DNA of 64,000 nucleotides. Origin: Bog-756 sp963828385 (GTDB lineage: Bacteria; Actinomycetota; Acidimicrobiia; Acidimicrobiales; RAAP-2). A program made the position numbers and the translations under genes. The stretch's first letter is position 1; each line of letters starts with the position of its first letter. Below are positions 56,917 through 64,000 of the stretch, in pieces. The notes below the pieces were generated by a model that saw only the letters and a list, made by a program, of their open reading frames with translations, was not told the DNA's origin and did no database searches. The stretch is from NCBI GenBank assembly GCA_963828385.1, contig CAWHEF010000002.1, positions 62,001 through 126,000 of the forward strand. Reading direction: 5' to 3'.

Positions 56917-59900
56917 CCCTCGGCCTCGAGCACTGCGTCGATCAGCGTCTTTCGAGCGCCTTCCGTCGCGTTCCACAGGCCCCGCCGTTCGGCCTCCAAG
57001 AGGCGTTCGGCGATCGACCGGAGCGCCCACGGGTTCGATCGGGCGAAGAACGATCGCATGTCCGGGTCTCCCACATAGGCGTCGAGGACCCGCTCGTACA
57101 TCCAGTCGTCGACGACGTGGGCGGTGGCGTCGTAGCCAAAGAGGTAGTCGACGGTCGCCGCCAGCTCGAATGCGCCCTTGTACCCGTGCCGTTGCATGCT
57201 CTCGATCCACGGGGTTGAGCACCCGGCTCCGGACCACCCCGCCGCCTCTTCGGCCAACGAACGGACAGCCGGCCGCGCCGGGTCCGACGAGTCGCCGATG
57301 TACGCATCGGGAGCCTCCCCACGCAGGAAACGGGCGGCCGCCACCATGCCGCCGTGGTCCTCGGCGTAGTCGGCGGAGTCGAAGATGTCGTGCTCACAGT
57401 TGTCCCGGTTCTTCACGGCCACGTCGATGGCGGCGAACCGGCGTCGCATGCCGTCCGGGTCTGGTTCACCGTGGCGGTCCCGCCCGTACGCGTAGCCGGT
57501 CCAGGCCAGATAGACCTCGGCCAGATCCTCGTCGGTCCGCCACGACCGGTTCGCGAGCATGGAGTCGATGCCCGAACCGTAGCCACCGGGCGGGGGGCCC
57601 CACAGACGCGGGTCGCCGGCGCCGTGGGCGCGCACCGGGTTGTCGGCATCGGGCTCGTCGAGTTGTCCCACGAGGCGTACGGCATCGTCCAAGAGTTCGA
57701 TCACATGGGGGAAGGCGTCACGGAAGAAGCCGCTGATCCGGAGCGTGACGTCGACGCGCGGGCGGCCGAGCTCGGCGCCTGGGATCACGTCGAGACCGGT
57801 GACCCGCTGGCTCTCGTCGCTCCAGGTGGGACGGACCCCGAGGAGGGCGAGCGCCTCGGCGGCATCGTCACCGGAGGTGCGCATGGCGGCGGTCCCCCAC
57901 AAGACAAGGCCGACCGTGCGTGGGTAGGTGCCGTGATCGGCGAGGTGGCGCTCGATCACGGCGTCGGCCAGCGCCTGGCCGACGGAGAATGCCAACGGTG
58001 AGGGAACCGCCTTGGGGTCGATCGAATAGAAGTTGCGCCCGGTTGGGAGCACGTGGGCCCCGCCGCGGCTCGGAGCGCCGCTCGGCCCGGCCGGCACCGG
58101 ACGACCGTCCAGCCCGGCGAGGAGGTTGGTGATCTCGTCGGAGGTTCGTCGGAGGCGGGGTACGAGGGCGCGGGCCACCCAGGTGAGCATCGGCCCGTCG
58201 TCCGGCTCGGCCAGCCAGCCGCGTCCGGCCAGGGCCTCGACGCGGGCGCGGCATCGGTCATCGATCCTGTCGACATCATGGCGACGCTGCGAGTCGGGCG
58301 GGAGGCCCAGCTCGTCGGCGACTTCTGCCCGGAGCGAGGGTATCGAGCGCTGGTCGAGACGGGTCATGCCGAGGACGTGGTCGATGAGCTGATCGTCTTC
58401 GGGGATGCGGCCGAGCACGTGGAGGCCGCCCCGGATCTGCGCGTCCTTCAGCGCGCACAGGTACCCGTCCACGTGCAGCAGGAGGTCGTCGAAGCCCTGG
58501 TCGTCGGGCGGCGTGTCACCGAGGTTCAAGTCGCGATGGATCTCGGCCTGGACCAGCAGCTCCCAGACCTGGCCGCGGAGGCCGGGAAGCTTGTCCGGGT
58601 CCATGAGCTGGACCTGGGCGTAGGTGTCGAGCAGCTGCTCCAGCCGGGCCAGGTCGCCGTAGGTGTCGGCGCGGGTCATCGGCGGCGGCAGGTGGTCGAC
58701 GATCACCGCATGGGCTCGCCTCTTGGCCTGGGCCCCCTCACCGGGATCGTTCACGACGAAGGGATAGAAGAAGGGAAGGTCTCCGATGGCCGTGTCGGGG
58801 AAGCAGCCGGCGGAGGGCGCCAGCGCTTTGCCCGGCAGCCATTCGAGCGTGCCGTGCTTGCCGAGGTGGACCGCGGCATCGGCGCCCCACCCCCCTCGGG
58901 ACACCGGGGTGGCGAGCCAACGGTAGAAGGCGAGGTAGTGGTGGGGAGGGGCCAGATCGGGGCTGTGGTACGTGGCGATCGGATCGGTTCGGAAGCCCCG
59001 AGGCGGCTGGACGGCGACGAGGACGTTGCCCAAGTCGAGACCCGGGAAGTGCAGCGAGCCCCCCGACACGTACACCTCCCCGGGCGGTACGCCCCAGGCC
59101 TCCTCGATCCGTTGTCGGGCCCGCTGTGGAAGGGAACCGAACCACCGGCCGTAGTCGTCGGCGCTCGTCGACCCCGCCGCCTCGGAGATCTGCCGGTCGT
59201 CGAGCGTGCTCGTCTCGTAGGAGAGGCCTTCGGCCAGCTCGGCCATGAGGGCGTCGCCATCCTCGGGGACGCGCCTCACCGTGTACCCGTGCCGCTCCAT
59301 GGCCGACAGCAGGTCCACCGCCGATGCGGGGGTATCGAGCCCTACCGCGTTGCCGAGCCTGGCCCTGCTCGTCGGGTACGACGACAAGACGATGGCCACC
59401 CGGCGTTCGGCGACCGGTGTCCGACCGAGACGCCCGGTGCGGACGGCGAGGCGGGCGAGATGGCCGGCCCGCTCGGCGTCCACACGGGTGGTGATGATCT
59501 CACTCCCCGGCTCCCCCCCGTCGTCGACGGTTTCCTTGAACGCGTACGTGGGTCCGATGACGCGTCCGTCGAACTCGGGGATGGCGATCCCGCTGGCGAC
59601 GTCCATCGGAGCCAGGCCGGACTGGTCACCGAGCCATTCTTCCCGGGAACGGCCCGTCGCCGGCGCCTGGATGATCGGCACGGCCAGCTGGTCGAGGCCG
59701 GGAACGACCCACCCGTCACCGTCGCCGCGTCCGTCACCGTCACTGTCGCCGCCGCCGTGCACCGTGTCGTTCGACCCGGCAGCCAACGTCGAGGTGACCA
59801 CGACGTCGGCGCCCAGCCGGTGGCAGAGGCCGAGAGCGGGTACCCTCCCTTCTGCATCGCGCCGCAGCGAATAGGTCCAGACGGCAGCGGCGTCACCGCC

Positions 59901-60480
59901 GGCGTCCTCGATGGCGCCGCAGAGAGCGGCCACGTACCCCGTGTCGCCGGCCACCAGATGGGCCCGATAGAAGATCACGGCCACGAGCGGCCGATCAGGG
60001 GCCCGATCACGGCCGGGCGCACCGATGCCGGCACCGTCCCAGAGACCGACCTCGGGCAGCGCCACCGGGGGCTCGAAGCCGAGACCGGTGAGGGCGATCG
60101 TGTCGGACAGGAACCGGACGAGGTTGGCCATGTTCCTCGGGCCTCCGGCGCGCGAGGTACCGATGGGCCTCGTGGGAGACACCCGAGGGCACCGTCGACG
60201 CGGCGGCCATGGCTGCGTCGGGTCGGGCCTCCCCTCCCACGGCGACCAGGGCGACGTCCCGCTCGATGCACGCGCGTCGCAGCGCTGCGAAGTGCTCGTC
60301 CCAGGCCCCGATGCCTCCGAGCAGCCGCACGACCACGATGGAGACCCCATCGAGATCGGGGACGGAGTCGATGCGGTCGGGATGGAGCCAGCGGACGCCG
60401 GCTAGGTCGCCGGGGAGGTCCTCCATCACCGAGCGCAGCGCCAGCAGCTCGGAGTCGGCATTAGAGACGAGAAGGATCAC
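56742..60480 (-). CDS. cobN: Cobaltochelatase large subunit (one to two frame breaks)
   Basis: This ATP-dependent enzyme inserts cobalt into hydrogenobyrinic acid a,c-diamide. The N-terminus, from GTG 60480, reads VILLVSNADSELLALRSV. A break near 60160 leads to NMANLVRFLSDTIALTGLGF and the rest in one long frame: VIFYRAHLVAGDTGYVAAL, VHLGKHGTLEWLPGKALA, LYWGT-like LVLWGTAAMRTSGDDAAEAL and RHGYKGAFELAATVDYLFG. The frame as read runs 56 residues past LIDAVLEAEGWEDHG into the chelatase gene in another frame; the true end is probably near 56900. GTG 60480 overlaps the FhuF-like stop. Confidence 0.93.
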
Positions 60481-61253
60481 TGCGTCGATCCTCCTTCTGC
60501 GAGCATCTCGTCGTAGCGGGCCCTTCGTTCCTCGGCGGTCCAAAGCGAGCAGTCCTGGCACCGGCTGCCTACCTTCGTCTTGTACCAGAGGCAGCAGGCG
60601 TTCCGCTCCCACACCCAGCGACGGCCGACCGGGACGAGCCGTCCCGATTGCCGCACCTCGGGACGGGCGGATGCGAAGAACAGCTCTGCCCGGGTCCTGA
60701 TGTCGTCGGCCCTGAGCGGCAGTGGATCGACGAATGCACCGAAGGAAGCCGCGGACGATGCGCCCACGTTCCCCCACAGCAGTGCTTCACCCACCCGGCA
60801 GGCGTCATGTGCCGCCCGCACCAACGGCGCCAGGTGATCGTTGATGAGCGCGGCGTGCAGCGAGGCCAGGGTGTCGTCGGTGGGGATCCCCCGGGCCTCG
60901 GCCAGGCGAACGGCATTGGGCCGGTCGCGTCCCATGGCGATGGAGGTCGTCACCGGTGATACGTCGAGCACCGTGTCCCCCACCAGCCAGGCGCCGATGG
61001 CCGTCGAGGCGATGCGAAAGGCGTATCCCTGGACGAGGAGCGACATGGCCACCTGGTCGGTCTCGGCTCCCCGGAGGGCGGCGGTCGTCCGGGCCAGGTC
61101 GAGCAGCCGGGAGGGGTTCGTGACGAGGGCCTCACAACCGAGCCACTCCCGGGCCTGCCCGCCGTCCTCCGCTCGAGTGTCCCCGGTCCCCACCGTGATC
61201 CGCAGGTAGCCCACCGCCGCCGTCACCGCGTCCACAACGTCGGTGCCGTGCAT
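60477..61253 (-). CDS. FhuF-like [2Fe-2S] iron/siderophore reductase family protein
   Basis: This 258-residue soluble protein ends with ACCLWYKTKVGSRCQDCSLW, the CC-x10-C-x2-C cluster motif of FhuF-type reductases. The middle part (VQGYAFRIASTAIGAWLVGD) fits the FhuF core. FhuF reduces ferric siderophores. Here the gene is first behind a cobalamin riboswitch and overlaps cobN by 4 bases, so a role in supplying reduced cobalt or iron for corrin synthesis is possible but unproven. ATG 61253 is preceded by gaggatggag. Confidence 0.75.
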   Translation of the reverse strand: MHGTDVVDAVTAAVGYLRITVGTGDTRAEDGGQAREWLGCEALVTNPSRLLDLARTTAALRGAETDQVAMSLLVQGYAFRIASTAIGAWLVGDTVLDVSPVTTSIAMGRDRPNAVRLAEARGIPTDDTLASLHAALINDHLAPLVRAAHDACRVGEALLWGNVGASSAASFGAFVDPLPLRADDIRTRAELFFASARPEVRQSGRLVPVGRRWVWERNACCLWYKTKVGSRCQDCSLWTAEERRARYDEMLAEGGSTQ

Positions 61254-61279
61254 CAAGCCGTCTCCATCCTCGTGGCTTC

Positions 61280-61445
61280 CGCGCCTGCCGGTATCCTGGC
61301 TCCCAGATCGACGCTCGCCCCCGCCTTCCAGCTCGCTGGCCGTGGCGACAGTGGGGGATCCGCTCCCTGGTGACAGTTGCGGGACAGCCCCGGAATTGCA
61401 CCGGTGTTCCCGACAGGCTCCAGCGACGGTACCACGACCGTCCAA
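61280..61445 (-). promoter_or_regulatory. Cobalamin riboswitch
   Basis: Read on the minus strand, the leader contains GGGAACACCGGTGCAATTCC, then GGGGCTGTCCCGCAACTGTC, and finally the B12 box GAGCCAGGATACCGGC at about 61287-61302. These are the conserved core elements of the adenosylcobalamin-binding aptamer in order. It lies 27 bases before the FhuF-like start. It should shut down FhuF-like, cobN, the chelatase and perhaps the DUF6640 gene when B12 is abundant. Confidence 0.92.
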
Positions 61446-61549
61446 AGAGCCACGAGAGAAGGTGCTCACGTGACACAGGGCCAGGCCGGCCGAGCGGACC
61501 GGCACCGACGACCGGGAACCGGGAGCCCGTCTGTCGGCCCGGCGCGACG

Positions 61550-62050
61550 ATGAACACCCTCGTTCTCGGGGGCGCCCGTTCGGGGAAATCGGCCGTCGCC
61601 GAAGGGATGGCGGCGACGCTCGACGCCGAGGTCACCTATCTCGCCACCTCGGTCGTCGATCCCTCCGATGTGGAATTCGCCGAGCGTGTCGACCGTCATC
61701 GTCGACGACGTCCCGCCACCTGGACCACCGTCGAGGCCGGACGTGACCTCTCCTACCACCTGGCGACAGTCGCCGGCGTCGTCCTCGTCGACTCGCTCGG
61801 CTCGTGGGTGTCCGCCCATGACGACCTCGACGTCGACGTCGAGGATCTCGTCGACGCGCTCGTCGGTCGCGGTTCCCGCACCGTCGTCGTCTCCGAGGAG
61901 GTCGGGCTCGGGGTGCACCCCGCTACCGACGTCGGTCGGCACTTCCGCGACGTCCTCGGAACGGTGAACCAGCGGGTCGCCGACGTCTGCGACCACGTGG
62001 TCCTGGTCGTGGCGGGTCGGGTGCTGCCCCTCGAACGGAGCCGGTGGTGA
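61550..62050 (+). CDS. cobU: Adenosylcobinamide kinase / guanylyltransferase
   Basis: This 166-residue enzyme phosphorylates adenosylcobinamide and transfers GMP to it. The P-loop LVLGGARSGKSAVAEGMA, VTYLATSVV, RHRRRRPATWTTVEA and VLVDSLGSWVS are CobU/CobP motifs. The ATG at 61550 starts at the conserved beta strand. The gene is divergent from the riboswitch transcript and overlaps cobS, beginning the nucleotide-loop operon. Confidence 0.94.
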   Translation: MNTLVLGGARSGKSAVAEGMAATLDAEVTYLATSVVDPSDVEFAERVDRHRRRRPATWTTVEAGRDLSYHLATVAGVVLVDSLGSWVSAHDDLDVDVEDLVDALVGRGSRTVVVSEEVGLGVHPATDVGRHFRDVLGTVNQRVADVCDHVVLVVAGRVLPLERSRW

Positions 62051-62751
62051 TCCGGGCCCTCGGCTTCCTCACCGTCGTGGGCCGTCCACGCCGCCCGGTC
62101 GGATCGACCGTCGATTGGTTCCCCCTCGCCGGCACAGCCATCGGCGCAGCCGTCGGCGGTGTGTGGCTCGTCGCCAGGCACGCCTGGGCCCCGGCCCCGG
62201 CGGCGGCGATCGCCGTGGTCTTCGACCTCGTCATCACCGGCATGCTCCACCTCGATGGCGTGGCCGACACGGCCGACGGCGTGCTCGCCCACCTCGACCG
62301 GGGGCGCCGGCTCGAAGTCATGGCCGAGCCGACCATCGGTGCCTTCGGGATCGGGGCGGCGGGCGCGGTGCTCCTCATCAGGTGGGCCTGTCTCGATGCC
62401 CTGGTCCCGAACGTGGCGCTCTTGGCCGCGCTGTACTGCGTGTCCCGCACGGTCATGGCCGTGACGGTCCGAACCGTCCGCTACGCCCGGGAGGACGTGG
62501 GCCTGGCCAGCACGTTCCTCGGGGGGCGCCGGTGGTGGTGGCTCGCCTCGGAGGGGGCGGTGCTCGGCATCGGCCTCGGCTACTGGGCGGAGGGGTTCCA
62601 CGGGCTCGTGGCGGTAGTGGGGGCCGGCGTGGCCGGCGCCGTCGTCGTCCGGTTCTGCCGCCGTCGCCTGGGCGGGTTCACCGGAGACGTCCTCGGCGGG
62701 GCCGGCATGGTGGCCGAGACCGTGGGCCTGCTCGTGGCTGCCGCACATTGA
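62044..62751 (+). CDS. cobS: Adenosylcobinamide-GDP ribazoletransferase
   Basis: This 235-residue membrane enzyme joins adenosylcobinamide-GDP to alpha-ribazole. LGFLTVVGRPRRPVGSTVDW, FPLAGTAIGAAVGGVW, GMLHLDGVADTADGVLAHLD and FTGDVLGGAGMVAETVGLL are conserved, with several hydrophobic helices. The start is GTG 62044 or GTG 62047, inside the cobU end. Confidence 0.94.
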   Translation: MVIRALGFLTVVGRPRRPVGSTVDWFPLAGTAIGAAVGGVWLVARHAWAPAPAAAIAVVFDLVITGMLHLDGVADTADGVLAHLDRGRRLEVMAEPTIGAFGIGAAGAVLLIRWACLDALVPNVALLAALYCVSRTVMAVTVRTVRYAREDVGLASTFLGGRRWWWLASEGAVLGIGLGYWAEGFHGLVAVVGAGVAGAVVVRFCRRRLGGFTGDVLGGAGMVAETVGLLVAAAH

Positions 62752-62784
62752 CGTCACCTGGCCGGGCCGTCTCGAGGATGTTCG

Positions 62785-63682
62785 GTGTCGCCGGCGGGCC
62801 TCCTGGCCGATCGGCTCGTGGCCGAGCCTCCCGACCCGCTCCACCCGGTGGCCGTCTTCGGTCGGCTCATGGGGGTGGTCGAGGAGAAGTGCTACTCGCC
62901 CTCGCTCGGGAGCGGCGTTCTCTACGCGGGGGATCGGAACGGCCGTCGGTGTAGTCGGTGGGGCACTGTTGCGATCCCCGATCGTGGCCACGTCGCTCGT
63001 CGTCGGTGGCCGGGCGCTCGGGGAGGCAGCCGGGTGCGTCGCCGCCGCCCTGTCGGCCGGTGACCTCGAGAGCGCCCGGGACCTCCTCCCCACCCTCGTC
63101 GGACGGGAACCGCAGGGCCTGATGGAGATCGAGATCGTCCGGGCCGTCGTCGAGTCGGTGGCGGAGAACACGGTCGACGCCATCGTCGCCCCCGCGTTCT
63201 GGGCCGCTGTGGCCGGGGCACCCGGAGCCCTCGGGTACCGGGCCGTCAATACCATGGACGCCATGGTCGGCAACCGCTCGCCGCGCTACGCCCGCTTCGG
63301 AACGGCAGTGGCCCGGCTCGACGATGCGGCCAACTGGCTCCCCGCCCGGCTGACCGCCCTGCTCGTGGCGGTCGTCCGTCCCGACCGGGCCGCCGACGTC
63401 TGGCGCGCCGTCCTGGCCGGCGCCGGCTCGCATCCGTCGCCCAACGCCGGTGTGGCCGAAGCGGCCTTCGCCGGCGCCCTCGGCGTCCGCCTCGGAGGGA
63501 GGAACCGCTACGGCGATCGGACCGAGGACCGCCCAGGACTGGGCTCGGGAGGTCCCGTCGGCCGGTCGGACATCGCCCGCGCCGTCCGGCTCTCACGGGA
63601 CTGCACGGCCGCCCTCGTCGCCGGCTTGGCCGCCGGCGCGTTGGTCGTCGCAGGTGCGGGACGGCCCCGGCGGCCCTCGTGA
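62785..63682 (+). CDS. cobD: Adenosylcobinamide-phosphate synthase (one frame break)
   Basis: This CbiB/CobD membrane protein attaches the aminopropanol (phosphate) arm to adenosylcobyric acid. GTG 62785 gives AGLLADRLVAEPPDPLHPVA and VFGRLMGVVEEKCYS. The frame breaks near 62940 and continues in the next frame with VVGGRALGEAAGCVAAALSA, VESVAENTVDAIVAPAFW, YRAVNTMDAMVGNRSPRYA and AGSHPSPNAGVAEAAFAGAL. The restored length is about 298 residues. The symbol follows the aerobic nomenclature (cbiB in the anaerobic one). Confidence 0.9.
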
Positions 63683-64000
63683 CCTCTCTCGGACGATCCC
63701 TGCTCCCTCCGCCGGGACGACACGGCGGCGATGGGCCGGCGGTGGCGGCGGCGATCGGCCTCGACCCTGCAACCGTCGTCGACCTGTCCGCATCGCTCAA
63801 TCCCTTCGCCCCGGAGGTGGCGCCGCTCCTCGCCCGACGCGCCGACGCTGTCCGTCACTATCCCGATCCGGCGCTGGCGACCGGATGGCTGGCCGACGCC
63901 ATGGGTGTCGATCCTGCTCGGCTGCTCGTCACCAACGGGGGGAGCGAGGCGATCGACCTCGTGTCGAGGGCGGTCGGCGGGCGTGTGGCAGCAGAACCGG
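63679..64000 (+). CDS. cobC: Threonine-phosphate decarboxylase / CobC-like aminotransferase (3' partial)
   Basis: GTG 63679 overlaps the cobD stop (GTGA) and the frame stays open to the end of the window. GRHGGDGPAVAAAIGLDPAT, VVDLSASLNPFAPEV, VRHYPDPALATGWLADAMGV and LLVTNGGSEAIDLVSRAVGG are the start of a PLP-dependent class I/II aminotransferase of the CobC/CobD(Salmonella) group. That group makes (R)-1-amino-2-propanol phosphate. The lysine and most of the fold lie outside the window. Confidence 0.87.
   Translation, partial: MTSLGRSLLPPPGRHGGDGPAVAAAIGLDPATVVDLSASLNPFAPEVAPLLARRADAVRHYPDPALATGWLADAMGVDPARLLVTNGGSEAIDLVSRAVGGRVAAEP

Noticed and set aside
58053..60464. Plus-strand open frame of about 800 codons opposite cobN
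   Set aside because: CobN motifs continue unbroken on the minus strand, and the plus frame is compositional antisense with no recognisable domain.
61753..63273. Minus-strand open frame of about 500 codons opposite cobU, cobS and cobD
   Set aside because: It lacks domains and runs against three overlapping, well-identified cob genes.
1..64000. CRISPR arrays, insertion sequences, rRNA genes
   Set aside because: No regularly spaced repeats, transposase motifs or rRNA sequence were seen on reading the window.

Overview
The window is high-GC bacterial DNA, very probably from the phylum Actinomycetota and perhaps from the class Acidimicrobiia. This rests on the frequent GTG starts, an F420-type luciferase-like oxidoreductase, an LASTG cell-wall-anchor-like protein, an aerobic (CobG/CobF/CobN) cobalamin pathway, and an OB-fold protein linked to an APC permease. 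No 16S gene or taxonomic marker set is present, so the class is inference.

Region 1 (1-10.1 kb) is housekeeping: the end of an APC permease with a C-terminal OB fold, a K+-independent membrane pyrophosphatase (hppA), then topA-tmk-holB in close succession. Region 2 (10.17-14.56 kb) runs from a tRNA-Thr(CGT) gene to a 45-bp near-copy of its 3' part. Between them lie a PhyH-type dioxygenase, a MarR regulator and a ClC channel, which looks like an island scar. Region 3 (14.6-18.7 kb) has a broken Tat-exported alpha-galactosidase-like enzyme, a surface protein, a small alpha/beta hydrolase and an AhpD-like protein.

Region 4 (19.0-29.7 kb) is a light/lipid module. A divergent promoter at 23.31-23.38 kb drives SRPBCC-SDR-SDR/DUF2867-photolyase leftwards and FAD amine oxidase-DUF1365-cyclopropane-synthase-like methyltransferase rightwards. 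It is closed by a CarH-type B12-binding regulator that keeps the Wx9EH photoreceptor signature. Region 5 (29.9-36 kb) holds an SDR, an acyl-CoA dehydrogenase, an MFS exporter and a secreted GH39-like enzyme.

Region 6 (36-64 kb, running off the end) is a nearly complete aerobic adenosylcobalamin locus. It contains cobF-cobA-cobE-cobL-cobM-(RHH-CobI-like)-cobB-cobO on the minus strand, cobG-cobH-cobI-cobJ on plus, cobK on minus, cobQ on plus, a ChlID-like chelatase, cobN and a FhuF-like protein behind a cobalamin riboswitch on minus, and cobU-cobS-cobD-cobC on plus. Two unrelated insertions interrupt it: an amidohydrolase/LLM pair at 43.1-45.3 kb and an MFS/cupin/monooxygenase/TetR module at 51.4-54.4 kb. 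Most cob genes overlap the next by 4-8 bases. The product, adenosylcobalamin, is the expected chromophore of the CarH regulator in region 4.

Many genes, including the essential topA, tmk and holB, carry single-base frame breaks with protein similarity continuing in the next frame. These are most simply sequencing or assembly indels, so each is annotated as one gene and the break is noted. Frame-restored coordinates are approximate at the break points.
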